Source: Bog-473 sp963726135 (GTDB lineage Bacteria > Actinomycetota > Acidimicrobiia > Acidimicrobiales > RAAP-2). From it: a stretch of DNA of 64,000 nucleotides. Numbering within the stretch: position 1 is the stretch's first letter; every line of letters starts with the position of its first letter. The stretch covers positions 496,001 through 560,000 of the forward strand of contig CAVSBE010000008.1 in assembly GCA_963726135.1 (NCBI GenBank). The letters are read 5' to 3'. Position numbers and translations under genes: made by a program. The notes beneath the pieces are model-generated. The model worked only from the letters and a program-made list of their open reading frames with translations, was not told where the DNA came from and made no database searches. Positions 1 through 8,795 of this stretch are shown piece by piece.

Positions 1-2
1 AC

Positions 3-206
3 ACTAAGCGACGAAGCTGGACCCCAACGCCTGAAGAGCTTCACGTATCGATCGTCGTCGCTAAGACAGCGGTGAAAGGTGCGATTGGCGGTATGGCAGG
101 TCTCGGGGCGAAGAATGTCGCACAGCGGGTGATCGACCGCTTCAACGAGCGCAATGAACCTTGGAACGCGAAGGCAGAGATCGAAGACGGCGAAGGTGAC
201 ATTTGA
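3..206 (+). CDS. C-terminal fragment of unrecognised protein (5' end outside window)
   Basis: An open frame enters from the left edge with no stop and ends at TGA 204-206, giving about 67 residues. The visible tail has a short glycine/alanine-rich stretch (VKGAIGGMAGLGAKN) followed by a charged C-terminus ending EDGEGDI. No family is recognised. The start lies outside the window, so the full length and function cannot be judged. A small Cys/His-rich protein frame starts only 5 bp downstream. Codon use is GC-rich and consistent with real coding, but the call rests only on an uninterrupted frame. Confidence 0.5.
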   Translation, partial: TKRRSWTPTPEELHVSIVVAKTAVKGAIGGMAGLGAKNVAQRVIDRFNERNEPWNAKAEIEDGEGDI

Positions 207-211
207 CCCTC

Positions 212-440
212 ATGTCGGACCTGTTGCCCCGCCCCGGCGACCCGTGCCCCGGGTTCAAGGCCGAGCCAGGCCGATGCTGGCGAATGGTCTACGACCGGAA
301 TCTGCATGCGCCCCACTGCCGCGAGAGTCCCGCGTGGACGGGGCGGTGGTTCTCAGCCAAGGGTGACCGCTGGTGGCGAGTGTGGAGCTGCCCGATCACT
401 TTGATGACCTGGCTGGATCGAGACATTTCGGGGTCCGTGG
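212..440 (+). pseudogene. Small Cys/His-rich protein family, copy 1 (frameshifted)
   Basis: This is the best preserved of four related small frames in the window (others near 5682, 8152 and 20701). The protein starts MSDLLPRPGDPCPGF, continues GRCWRMVYDRNL, then an HC pair, then WTGRW, and ends with a tryptophan-rich part GDRWWRVWSCP. A one-base shift near 375 moves the frame, after which DHFDDLAGSRHFG follows. That matches the corresponding tail DHLEGLTGLRQFG of the 20.7 kb copy, so the whole stretch belongs to one protein of roughly 75 residues. Conserved Cys and His suggest metal binding or a disulfide-stabilised fold, but no family is recognised. The 3' end is approximate. Confidence 0.5.
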
Positions 441-639
441 GGTCCGTGGGGTGCCCCCTTCGCCTGAGCCAACGGGACGATCCGGAAGGGTGACCCGTTA
501 CTACCGGTGTAACCGATCACTGAGTAGCTCCATTGAATTAACCACAGGGGCCGGTCGGTCCGGTGGACGTCGACCGGGAAGACGCACTGTCTATGATTCA
601 GTGGCGTGAATAGAGGGGCGGGCCTAACCGTGCTCGTTC

Positions 640-2311
640 TTGCCGGCCTGGTTGGTCGCCTCCGTGGTCATCTTTGGGCTCGTTGTGGCGTGGAGCTTCG
701 CCACCCCGCTCGGGGCGGCCCCGGACGAACCGGTCCAGATCATTAAGGCGGCGGCCGTGGTCCGGGGTGAGTTCCTGGGCCAGCCGACGGTGGCCGCCAG
801 CAACGCCGACCGTGAACACCAAGGTCGAGGAGTCATGACCGTCGTCGTGCCTGCCACCTATGGGCACGACGCCTCCCTCGGTGACTGCTACCAATTCAGC
901 GTCAAGATGACGGCGGCCTGCGCACCCGGGGCGTCGACGTCGGGTCAGCTGGTCTCGGCCACTACCTACGTCGGCCGATATCCGCCCTTCTACTATCTGA
1001 TAGTCGGCTCGCCTTCATTGGTCTGGCACTCCAGCGCCGGGATCTATCTCATGCGGGTGCTATCGGCCCTGGCCTCGTCGGCACTCTTGGGGTTGGCCCT
1101 GGCCACCGCGGCTCTGTGGAGCCGGAGGCGGTTGCTGGTCGGAGCCGTGGCCGTGGCGGCCACGCCCATGGTCATCTTCCTTGCCAGCGTGGTGAATCCG
1201 AGCGGACTGGAGATCGCCTCCAGCATCGCCGTGTGGACCACCGGGCTGGTGCTGGTGGAGGACCGCTGCGACGACCCGCCGCCCGGCCTCATCCCCGCCT
1301 TCTTCATGTGTGCCTGCGTGCTGGCCCTAATCCGGAGCCTGTCGCCGATGTGGCTGGCCATCATCCTGGTGGCGGTCGTCTGCCTCGAGCCCTCGCGGAG
1401 TCGGCCTGCTCCTGAAGCGACGGGCAGTGCGGGTGTGGACCGTGGTCACATTGGTGGTGAGCATTGGGGCCGTCGCATACATCGCCTCGGCCGACGCCTT
1501 GGCTATCACTGCTTCAGGTATCCCGCTCAAACCGGACGCCACGGCTATAACCGTGGTGAACCTCTACTTGACCCAAGCGTCCTTCTACGTTTACCAGACC
1601 GTCGGCGTCTTCGGATCAGCGCTACGCCCATCGGCACCTTTCTACGTCGTAGTCCTGGTCGGGGCCGCAGTGGTCACCTTGGTTTGGATGGCCCTGGCCA
1701 CCGCGGTGCGCCGCCACCTGCTCGTCCTGGTCGGCCTTATCGGGCTGTCCCTGATTCTCCCCATCGTCATCGATGTGAAGAGCGCCCTGCCGCTGCATAA
1801 CGACGTCTGGCAGTCCCGGTACGCCATGCCGCTCTTCGTGGGCGTCCCGCTGGTGTCCGCCACCGTCGTCGGCCGTCGCCTGGCGATCACGCCGGTGGCC
1901 GTCCGCCGAATGCAAGTCGGCGTGGCAACGATCATGGCTTTTGCCCAGTGGGCATGCTTCTACGACGCATTGCACCGCTACACGGTGGGAATCGACGGCC
2001 CCCTCGGACTCACCCTGCGGATCCACGGTGGATGGACACCGCCGCTGCCCGCTGCTCTCCTGGTACTTGTGGCCGCCGTCCTGGCCCTGACCTACGGACT
2101 GGTGGTGGCCCGGTTCCTCGACCCCGGAGCCCGTGAAGGCGAGGAGGGCGAAGGCCCGACTCACCGGCGGGAACGGTCAAGTCGGCGACAGTTACCGACG
2201 ACGAACTCCTCCTGGGCAGGTAGCCCCGAACGCCGGGTCAGTGGGACACTTCGGCACGACTGGGACACCCCTTTCCGGGAGCCGCCAGCGCCGGGTGGAT
2301 TAGGGCGCTAG
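640..2311 (+). pseudogene. DUF2142-like multi-spanning membrane protein, frameshifted
   Basis: Two overlapping frames together encode one polytopic membrane protein. The first (640 to about 1400) has an N-terminal hydrophobic segment, the motif APDEP just after it, and YPPFYY before the second membrane segment, both typical of the DUF2142 family often found in cell-surface polysaccharide loci. The second frame (in register from about 1388; internal GTG at 1427) supplies the remaining membrane helices. The break is a single shift near 1385-1400, where CLEPSRSRP should read on as ALAGVGLLLKRR. The TTG start at 640 is weak; a GTG at 630 in another frame may be the real start with another indel. 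The last 50 codons look non-conserved and run over an intergenic repeat at 2221. Function is inferred from family only. Confidence 0.6.
2221..2237 (+). repeat. Intergenic GC-rich repeat, site 1
   Basis: Matches the by-eye consensus CCCC-N2-3-CGCCGG seen at about eleven spacers in the first 22 kb. The following bases (cagtgggacacttcggcac) resemble those after the site at 13070 (ctgtggggcactccggcac), so the shared unit here extends to about 40 bp. Confidence 0.5.
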
Positions 2312-2340
2312 AGGTTGTCGCCTTCGAACTTTGGGACCCT

Positions 2341-2724
2341 TCACCCGGCCCGCTTCGCAGACTTCTTCGCCGGAGCCCCCTTCCCAGACTTCTTCGCCGG
2401 AGCCCGCTTCGCAGACTTCTTCGCCGGAGCCCCCTTCGCAGCCTTCTTCGCCGGAGCCCGCTTCGCAGCCTTCTTCGCAAGCTGGGTCGACGTGCTGACA
2501 AGCTGCTCGGTCATTTTGAACGCCGAATCGATGATCCGCTGGCGCGGACCGTGGTCTGCACCCACGTCGGGAAATGCACCGTTTACGCTGTCAAGGAACT
2601 TCCGCACCGATTCGGAGCGGTGTCCGGCATCGCGAAACGACTCGATGATCCGATCAGCGCTGCTGGAGCCAGTCCCTGTGTTGGTCATAGAGTTTTCCGA
2701 ATCTCCCGGGCCCTGATTCGCCAA
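2341..2724 (-). CDS. Lysine/alanine-rich histone-tail-like small protein
   Basis: 127 codons. The first about 80 residues form an ordinary acidic/polar region (SADRIIESFRDAGHRSESV; FLDSVNGAF). The last about 45 residues are a tandem array of the unit KKAAKRAPA/KKSAKGAPA, like the C-terminal tails of bacterial histone H1-like and other nucleoid-binding proteins. The tail predicts non-specific DNA binding; the N-terminal part is not recognised. A second in-frame ATG (MTNTG) lies 12 codons in and could be the true start. The gene is convergent with the membrane protein gene to its left and has no clear operon partner. The repetitive tail is prone to slippage, so the repeat number may vary between strains. 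Confidence 0.7.
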   Translation of the reverse strand: MANQGPGDSENSMTNTGTGSSSADRIIESFRDAGHRSESVRKFLDSVNGAFPDVGADHGPRQRIIDSAFKMTEQLVSTSTQLAKKAAKRAPAKKAAKGAPAKKSAKRAPAKKSGKGAPAKKSAKRAG

Positions 2725-2800
2725 TGTGTGGCTACTCCCATTCTCTCCACAAGCACAAGACGGCGAGTAGAGGCCTTCGGCACGTTCTCATGGCATAGGC

Positions 2801-2817
2801 CTGCCTCCGTACGCCGG
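2801..2817 (+). repeat. Intergenic GC-rich repeat, site 2
   Basis: ctgcctccgtacgccgg; one mismatch (CCTCC for CCCC) to the repeated spacer motif. It lies in the 113-bp gap between two minus-strand genes. Confidence 0.4.
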
Positions 2818-2837
2818 AAGCGGGTCGTGTGGTGCGA

Positions 2838-3465
2838 CTACGTAAGCAGCGTGCGACTGCCATCTGGAAAGCAACGCTCGGCACGAAAGACTGCGGTCAG
2901 GTCATCGAACCCGCCGAACGCGGTGACTTCGGCGGGCCTGCGGTCTGGAAACCGGAATAGCGGTACGAATGTCTCCGCCGTCTTCTGAGGGCCGCTCCGA
3001 CGGGCAATCGCTCCCGTGTTCTGGCTCGCCAGCTCAAGCTCCACTCCTTCCGTTTCCAGGAGCTTGAGCGGTGACAACCAAACCACGTCCTGGGCTCCGT
3101 CCATCAGAACGTACTTGTCCAAGATCTTCTGCATGGACGTCTGGTCCGTGAAGAAGTAGACCCTTTGATTCAATATGTGGATCGAATCACTGACGTCGAG
3201 TCCGCTGTCCAGGACGGACTTCAGGTCCTTACGGGCGAAGAGCGGTCCTTGGTCTCTAAGGGTCACGTCTTGGCCACGGACGTGCAGCCGAACTTCCTCT
3301 CGACGAGGTTGGAAAGCAAACGCTGGCGCTCATCGTCAGTCAGTTCGGCGTCCAAGATCAGCTGCTCGGCTGTCCGGAATCCGTAATGGCTGATCTCTCC
3401 CAGACGCCAGCGGGTCCAACATGGCAAATCGTCTTGCAACGATTCATGAACTCTTCGGGCGTCAT
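2838..3465 (-). pseudogene. DUF7002-like protein, split by two frameshifts
   Basis: Three overlapping frames assemble into one protein of about 205 residues. It starts MTPEEFMNRCKTICHVGPAG (ATG 3465), continues ISHYGFRTAEQLILDAELTDDE, then KFGCTSVAKT, then LRDQGPLF, SIHILNQRVYFFTD, VVWLSPLKLL, ELASQNTGA and ETFVPLFRFPD. The order of these motifs (TPEEF, an aromatic/His pocket near the N-terminus, LN-x-RVYF, an SQNTG-like motif, and a proline-phenylalanine C-terminal motif) matches what I recall of the DUF7002 family, whose fold resembles ADP-ribosyltransferase-like toxins. Biochemical function is unknown. The shifts lie near 3400 and 3265. The ends of the second and third frames overlap as GTGA, which could be misread as two translationally coupled genes. 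Confidence 0.5.
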
Positions 3466-3490
3466 GGCCTGAAGGATCGCACAGCTCGAC

Positions 3491-3507
3491 TGTCCCCGTA
3501 CGCCGGG
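3491..3507 (+). repeat. Intergenic GC-rich repeat, site 3
   Basis: tgtccccgtacgccggg, directly upstream of the DUF7002-like gene start on the minus strand. It fits the spacer motif exactly. Confidence 0.5.
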
Positions 3508-3596
3508 ATTGGGCGACGGCAAGACCGCATGGCGCTGCCTGGTCCCGTTCGCCAATCGCTAAGCCTCGATCGGCCCGTAGGCCGTAGCATCGCTCC

Positions 3597-3899
3597 ATGA
3601 CCGAGGGTGATTCTCAAGATAGGCATGGCCTCGACAAGCGTTGGACCGTCTTCATTGCGTCCGTTGTGGTGGCGGCGGTGGCAATCACAGCCATCATCAC
3701 ATTCGGGTCCAATCCCACAACGACAACCGGCGCTTCGACAACGACCAATTACTCTATAGCGGAGAGTTCCACAACGACGATCCCTCCGAGTTCATCGACT
3801 CCAAGCACCCAAGCAACGATGACATCACCGCCCTCAACTCCCGCGGTGCGGGCAATCATACGGGTCACCCAACGGAATGGTTGTTTAGCAGTCCGGTGA
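3597..3899 (+). CDS. Membrane-anchored or exported Thr/Ser-rich protein, probably frameshifted
   Basis: The frame begins MTEGDSQDRHGLDKRW, followed by one strong hydrophobic segment (about residues 18-37, VFIASVVVAAVAITAII) and then a long threonine/serine/proline-rich linker (TTTTGASTTTN, SSSTPSTQAT). That is the layout of an N-terminally anchored or signal-peptide-bearing extracellular protein with a glycosylatable stalk. The frame stops at 3899, but an adjacent frame continues with AYQGDYCCNEPFPDGMN just after a G/C hairpin at 3904-3921, so a C-terminal domain probably extends towards 4200. I could not reconstruct that domain confidently; it seems to contain several cysteines. The plus-strand ATG is 132 bp upstream of the oppositely oriented DUF7002-like start. 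Confidence 0.5.
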   Translation: MTEGDSQDRHGLDKRWTVFIASVVVAAVAITAIITFGSNPTTTTGASTTTNYSIAESSTTTIPPSSSTPSTQATMTSPPSTPAVRAIIRVTQRNGCLAVR

Positions 3900-4224
3900 C
3901 ACGACCCCCCCTGCGGGGGGTAATGCCTATCAGGGCGATTACTGCTGCAACGAACCGTTCCCAGATGGGATGAACAGAAGCGGGAGTGCAGGTTGTTTGG
4001 GTCAAGGAGCAGCTCCGAACATTGTCGGGTGGCTACTACGCCAATGGACAACTCTGCTCATCTGTTTGGCTCCACCGCCACGCTCCCTGCCCCCGTCCGG
4101 CACCATGGGGAAAGTCCTGGGAGCCAAGGAAGTCCTACTCAGAACCGGCGGTCTCCGCTCCTGTGGAAAGTCTGCTCGTCATCGGCATCCCACCCACCGA
4201 CAAGTCGCCGGGCATACCGTCGGG
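3900..4224 (+). other. Probable frameshifted C-terminus of the exported protein; no clean gene
   Basis: The stretch begins with a perfect hairpin ACCCCCC-CTGC-GGGGGGT (3904-3921), a likely indel site. All three plus-strand frames contain short protein-like pieces (DYCCNEPFPDG, GGYYANGQLC), but none runs through. It is read as the rest of the upstream exported protein or as non-coding. Confidence 0.3.
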
Positions 4225-4686
4225 ATGATGCGCTTCGACCCTTATACCGCCGATCCAGACGCCCACGGCCACGCCTTCAGGTTGGCCCGTCACCTTGCGG
4301 GCTGTCCGCTCGATCCAACCATTCGGAAGCTTGTCGAGCTACGAGCAAGCCAGATCAACGGCTGCGCCTTCTGTCTCGATCTGCATTCCGGTATTGTCCG
4401 ACATGCCGCGGACGCACAGAGGAAGCTGGATCTTCTCGCTGGCTTGGTGAAGCACCTGATTTCTCGTCAAGGGAGCGAGCAGCTCTTGCGCTGGCTGAAG
4501 AGATGGTCCCGGATCGGCGATGGGCGCCGAGTCAGTGATGAGACCGTGGGCTCGCGTCCAGACGGAGTTCTCGACCACGATGAGATTGCCGGACTGCTCT
4601 ACACCATCGGTCTCATCGGGCTTTGGAACACCCTCAACGTGGCTGTCGAGTTCCCAGCTGCGGCGCAGTTGCCGACGGTGAGGTAG
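4225..4686 (+). pseudogene. AhpD/carboxymuconolactone-decarboxylase family protein, frameshifted
   Basis: Starts MMRFDPYTADPDAHGHAF and contains LVELRASQINGCAFCLDLH, the signature of the AhpD-like alkylhydroperoxidase/CMD family: two redox cysteines (C-A-F-C) and a histidine four residues on (C-x-x-C-L-D-L-H). After about 4440 the frame shifts, and WLGEAPDFSSRERAAL with ALALAEEMVPD follows in another frame. It then returns for SDETV and the C-terminal helix IAGLLYTIGLIGLWNTLNVA. Combined length, about 150 residues, fits the family. Such proteins act as small thiol peroxidases or as disulfide-linked partners in redox defence. Two compensating shifts (near 4445 and 4535) suggest sequencing indels. 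No operon partner is evident. Confidence 0.7.
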
Positions 4687-4796
4687 CCCAACTGCTCGTC
4701 GGCGTGCGGGGCCAACTCCGCAAGGCGCTCGACTAGTCGCCACCTCATTAGCCGGGGTCCAGGATCGTCCATCCCCCCATTGTGGCGTTCAGTGGG

Positions 4797-4813
4797 GTGC
4801 TCCCTACCGCTGG
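4797..4813 (+). repeat. Intergenic GC-rich repeat, degenerate site
   Basis: tgctccctaccgctggg; two mismatches to the repeated motif, but in the equivalent position upstream of a gene start. Confidence 0.25.
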
Positions 4814-4848
4814 GAGCGGGCGTGGCCGTGGGTGGTCACAATGAACCC

Positions 4849-5349
4849 ATGGAGGTGTCGATCCGCCAGGCGCGCGTGGATGACTCCCCGGCCCTGGCCG
4901 CCCTGCATCTCCGCACAGCCCTCTTTGCCTATACGTCGATCTTTCCCCCCGAGCACCCCCTCCGAAGCTCAATGACCTGACACTGGACTGGGAGCGACGG
5001 CTCGGTGTAAGCCACACTCCGAACCTCCGCGGTTATGTCGCAGTCGCGGGTGACCAATTCGCCGGGGTCATCCTCGCTGGCGCGGATCCCGACCATCTCG
5101 AGATGGGCCACATCACAAGGCTCTACGTGGATGCCCCTCAGTGGGGGCAGGGCATCGGGAGCTTGCTCTACGAAGCGGCCGTCTCCCACCTCATGCAAGC
5201 TGGCTATGAGCAGGCGTCACTGTGGGTCCTCGAAGGGAACGCACGGGCCAGAGCGTGGTACGAGCGGCTCGGGTGGACTCCACCGGCGAACACAAAGTCG
5301 CCGCGGAGACCATCGAGTGGAGGATGTCCGCTACACCCGGAGCCTCTAA
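4849..5349 (+). pseudogene. GNAT-family N-acetyltransferase, frameshifted
   Basis: The ATG at 4849 gives MEVSIRQARVDDSPALAALH, a typical GNAT N-terminus. After a shift near 4960 (C-run) the protein continues LDWERRLGVSHTPNLRGYVA and VILAGADPDHLEMGHITRLY, then VDAPQWGQGIGSLLYEAAV, which is the acetyl-CoA-binding motif A with the Q-x-x-G-x-G/A pattern (QGIGSLL). NARARAWYERLGW is motif B. A second shift near 5280 restores a normal ending, GVEDVRYTRSL. Combined length, about 165 residues, is normal. The acceptor substrate cannot be predicted. Both breaks lie in or beside C-rich runs and look like indel errors. Confidence 0.7.
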
Positions 5350-5393
5350 GGGGACGGGCGAATCGGGGTAAGTGCAGCTCACCATTGCCGGGG

Positions 5394-5409
5394 TGACCCC
5401 GTTCGCCGG
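5394..5409 (+). repeat. Intergenic GC-rich repeat, site 4
   Basis: tgaccccgttcgccgg, 45 bp past the acetyltransferase stop. It is identical over all 16 bases to the site at 5625. Confidence 0.55.
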
Positions 5410-5416
5410 ACCTGTG

Positions 5417-5583
5417 TCACGCATCATGGATAGCGTCTGGTGGGTCATCGACCTGATCTGAAGCGTCCAAGATCTGTGTGGCAAGAGCCACACAATCTGC
5501 GCAAATGTAGATATAGCGGTTGTCGGCCCGGCGACACCTCGCCGATTTACCCGACCACAGAATGAGCATGTTGGTGCAGCCAT
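5417..5583 (-). pseudogene. ClpX-type C4 zinc-finger mini-protein, frameshifted
   Basis: The ATG at 5583 gives MAAPTCSFCGRVNRRGVAGP. After a one-base shift near 5525 the protein continues DNRYIYICADCVALATQIL and ends about 17 residues later. C-S-F-C-G at the start and Y-I-C-A-D-C-V about 25 residues on form the four-cysteine zinc finger found at the N-terminus of the ClpX unfoldase, including the following V/AL-x-x-x-IL helix. Total length is only about 55 residues, so no AAA+ domain is present. Stand-alone zf-C4_ClpX proteins occur in actinobacteria; their role is unclear, possibly adaptor or protein binding. The minus-strand frame lies between two spacer repeats. Confidence 0.6.
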
Positions 5584-5624
5584 GCGACCAGACTTCCACA
5601 AGCGATCCGGAGTATCTCGCAGGG

Positions 5625-5650
5625 TGACCCCGTTCGCCGGCAGTGGGGCG
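5625..5650 (+). repeat. Intergenic GC-rich repeat, site 5, upstream of small-protein copy 2
   Basis: tgaccccgttcgccgg followed by cagtggggcg. CCCC and GGGG form the arms of a short inverted repeat around CGCCGGCA. The next 30 bases (cacacagcagccccgggtc) recur almost unchanged at 20670, so this site is part of a larger duplicated unit. Confidence 0.55.
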
Positions 5651-5681
5651 CACACAGCAGCCCCGGGTCCACTCTCGACCC

Positions 5682-5842
5682 GTGCGCCCGATGCCCAGCC
5701 CGGCGACCCCTGCCCGGGGTTCATCGCCGAGGCTGGCCGGTGCTGGCAGAACGTCTACAGCAAGCAACTCCAGGCCACCCATTGCACTCAGACGCCCCGA
5801 TGGACAGGTCGAGGGACTTTGGACCCTATCCGTGGGCCATGA
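5682..5842 (+). pseudogene. Small Cys/His-rich protein family, copy 2 (frameshifted)
   Basis: The DNA from about 5636 to 5812 is nearly identical to 20651-20826. The start GTG CGC CCG ATG CCC corresponds to ATG AGC CCG ATG CCC of the 20.7 kb copy, but one C is missing from the following CCCC run, throwing the frame. In the shifted frame the hallmark motifs are present: QPGDPCPGF, EAGRCWQNVYSKQLQATHC and RWTGR. The tryptophan-rich C-terminal part seen in copies 1 and 4 is not recognisable after about 5815. Either the gene is truncated or the sequence is damaged there. Confidence 0.5.
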
Positions 5843-5905
5843 AGTGTGTGTCACTCGCTGAAGAACTGGTTGTGGTTCTCGCTACAAGGAGAGTCAGGTG
5901 GAGTT

Positions 5906-8154
5906 ATGCCCTGTCGTCGCCGTCTTCTAGCGCTGAGTTCCAGGAATGTCAGCTCACTTCTCGGAGTGTTCGCGTTGGCGATGTCAGCTGCCGTATTGGG
6001 CGGTGCCGCTCCCGCTGGCGCTACCACCGAACAGCCGGTATCGGGGGTATCTCTAAACGCCATTGCCTGCATGACTCGTACTGCTTGCATTGCGGTGGGA
6101 GGGGAGGGAATACCTGGCGCCGTTGTCGTGCCGATCACCAATGGGCTCCCGGGAGCTGTTGAACTAGAGGGTGACATCCACCAGCTCAATGGCGTCGTGC
6201 CCGACCGCAACGGAATGTTTTGCAGTGGGCCAGAACAATGGGTTTGGGGTGAACGGTGTTACAGGAACCATATTGACGATCCCTGGTGGGACGGAGAATG
6301 CCGTGCCGGGAACGAGCAACCTCGAAGCTGTGAGCTGTATCGCCACGACAGCGCACTGCGTGGGCATAGGCGCTGGTGACAATGGCGAACCTGTTGTGGT
6401 CTACATTGACAACGGCGTGCCGGAGGAACCGATAGGTATGGGGCCTCTTAGGATTGCAGCTCGGTGGGATTGTATGCCCGAGCGACACGATGTGTTACAT
6501 CGTCGGCGAGGATACTCAGTCCTCGGAAGATTTTCTTGAGCCTATCGACCTTCAGACGCAAGAGATAGGTGCCGGCAGCTCGTGCCGGGTTCGACTTCGC
6601 TGAACAGCATCGACTGTTCGAGCACCACCGCCTGTATCGCAGTCGGGATCGTAGGTACCTATCCAAGCTCCACGGGAGTGGTCGTCCCCATCACGAACGG
6701 CACCCCGGGCACCGCTCAGACGGCGTCGGGGACGATTGATCTCGCGGGCGTTTCCTGCCCGAACGGAACCCTCTGCGAGGCGGTGGGCTTGAACACCAGG
6801 GGCACCGGGGTCCCGTACGGCGACGATGTGGTTGCGCCTATCACGAACGGCGAGGTCAGTGCGACCTTCACACTGTCGGCGAAGGTGCCCTTGGCCTCAA
6901 TGCCGTTGCCTGTCCGACCTCAACTTCTTGCGAAGCGGTCGGGTCCACGACGAGCGGCGCCATCGTCCTCCCGATGACCTCTCCGACGACAACCGTTGGC
7001 CTCCCCTCGAACGGAGCCACCTTGGCGGGGAGTCTCTACCTCAACGGGGCCGCGTCGGACAACCTGGGAATGGCCCAGGTCGACTACGTCCTCAGCGGTG
7101 GCACCTACAACGACACCGTCATCTCGGGCTCTACGCCCACCTACTTGGCTGGATCGGCGGCTGGAACACCACAACGGTGCCCAACGGCACCTACACGCTC
7201 CAGAGCGTGGCCACCGACGTGGAGGGCTTCACGACCATGAGCGCTCCCATCACCGTCACGGTGAACAACGAGCCGCCGACGACCGCCGTGCTCCTCCATT
7301 CGAACGGGGCGACGTTGTCGGGAGGTCAGTATCTCGATGCATCAGCTTCAGTCCGATTGGTATCGCATCGGTCTCCTACGAGCTCACGGGCGGCACGCTG
7401 AACGACCAGGTCATCTCGGGGTCTACGTCCACGATCGTCGGATGGCTGGGCGGCTGGGACACGACCACGGTCCCCAACGGCACCTACAGCCTCCAGAGCG
7501 TCGCCACGGACATCGATGGCATAAGCACTTCCAGCACGCCCATCACGATCACCGTCAACAATCCGCCCCCGACGACGGCCGTCGTGCTCCCAGCCAACAA
7601 CGCCACAGTTTCCGACGGTCAGTGGCTCGATGCCAGCGCATCCTCTGGGGTGACCAAGGTCCAGTATGAGTTGACCGGAGGCACCCTCAACGATGCAATC
7701 GTTCGCGACCGCCACCCCAACCTGGGTCGGTTGGCTCGCTGGCTGGAACACCACGACGGTGCCCAACGGCACCTACACGCTCCAGAGCGTCGCCTCCTAT
7801 CCTGGTGGCGTCAGCGGTACGAGCCCGGGCGTCACGATCACCGGCAATAATGCCCCACCAACGTCTCATGTGATACTGCCCTCGAATGGGGCCACCGTCT
7901 CCGGTACCACGGTGGTGCTCGACGCCTTAGCTCAGACTGGGACGACCAACGTCGAGTTCGGGATCGGTGTTGCTACTGGCGGCGGGGGTGGGACCCCCAT
8001 CATCCTTGTCGCCACGCCCACGATCTACGGATGGCTGGCGATCTGGAATAGCACAGGCGTGGCCAACGGAAACTATTCCATCACTCCGGTCGCCGGATGG
8101 AGCGGTGGAGTGTTCGGAGGTGGTCCGGCCATCTACGTCACAGTTTCGAACTGA
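5906..8154 (+). pseudogene. Large secreted modular protein: Cys-x-AVG repeats plus Ig-like modules, frameshifted
   Basis: Start ATG 5906 follows a good AGGTGGAG ribosome site. The N-terminus is a signal peptide (SSLLGVFALAMSAAVLGGAAPAGA, cut near ATTEQP). The first half has repeats with the pattern I/VSC-x4-C-x-AVG-x-n-VVPITNG (for example NAIACMTRTACIAVGGEG and SIDCSSTTACIAVG). The second half (from about 6980) has four modules of about 290 bp starting near 6980, 7270, 7567 and 7856. Each begins PPTT-x-V-LPSNGATLSG, passes LTGGTLND and ends GW-x-TTTVPNGTYTLQSVA, resembling bacterial Ig-like/Chitobiase domains. Shifts occur near 6180, 6470, 6900, 7140, 7340 and 7700. The last frame ends cleanly at 8154. 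Reconstructed length is about 740 residues. Likely cell-wall or extracellular; ligand unknown. Confidence 0.6.
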
Positions 8155-8401
8155 TCCCCCAACCCGGTTACGTGAGCCCATGCTTCATCGCCGAGGCTGG
8201 TCGATGCTGGCGGATGGTCCTACGACCGGAACCTGTAGGCGACCCACTGACTCCAGGAGCCGGCGTGGAAGGAGATCTGGACTGACCGGAAGGGCCAAGG
8301 GTTGGTACGTGAAGGCGTATCGAGAGCACGCGCCGAAGCTGACGAGTATCGTCGTCTGCGGGCTACTGACTGCCTGGCCCAGTACGGCACTTTCGGGCTA
8401 G
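8152..8401 (+). pseudogene. Small Cys/His-rich protein family, copy 3 (degenerate)
   Basis: Begins right at the stop of the secreted protein. PQPGYVSPCFIAEAGRCWRM is a recognisable but altered copy of the family motif (PGDPCPGFIAEPGRCW). After it the frame is lost; DNA similarity continues for a while (ctacgaccggaacctgtaggcg compared with 291-310), and the copy ends with ggcactttcgggctag (8386-8401), which also occurs at 20969-20984 behind copy 4. This is the most decayed of the four copies and is unlikely to be translated. Confidence 0.35.
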
Positions 8402-8795
8402 TCCCCGTGGCCGCTGGCGCGGCCGCTCACAACGAATGAAAATTGGCGCGGCAAAGACCGCTCGATGTTCCCGGACTAAGCAGAGGTTCCAATGGTGGGT
8501 CGCGTCACCGGGGGATATTCGGGTCAGGGCCTCGGAGTGGCACGAGTGAATGTCTGGGCTCCGGCCACTCCGACGCGAGACGGAATACATAGCTGAGTCG
8601 TGACATGGAGCAATTGTTGCGCAGGCTGTCCCGCTGCGCCTCGCACCCAAAGACTGCGACCACTTCTCAGTACGCCCTCAAGGTGAGCGCCGAGTGGTGC
8701 TCACTCCGGTACCCGCCTTCCCTTGACACTGCCCCATTTCGAGAGTAATCAGGGTGGGTTGCAGGCGGATGGACGCCTGCCGGAAGGGCATTCCG
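8402..8795. other. Spacer without a supported gene
   Basis: No frame of convincing length or composition was found on either strand. The region should carry the promoter for the secreted propeller protein starting at 8796, but I cannot pick out -35/-10 boxes with confidence. Confidence 0.4.

Noticed and set aside
2838..3598. Two-gene toxin-antitoxin module suggested by the GTGA overlap at 3263-3266
   Set aside because: Both pieces align as consecutive parts of one DUF7002-like protein, so the overlap is an artefact of a frameshift.
3904..3921. Hairpin ACCCCCC-CTGC-GGGGGGT as an intrinsic terminator
   Set aside because: No T-run follows, and the hairpin seems to lie inside a frameshifted coding region; it is more likely an indel hotspot.
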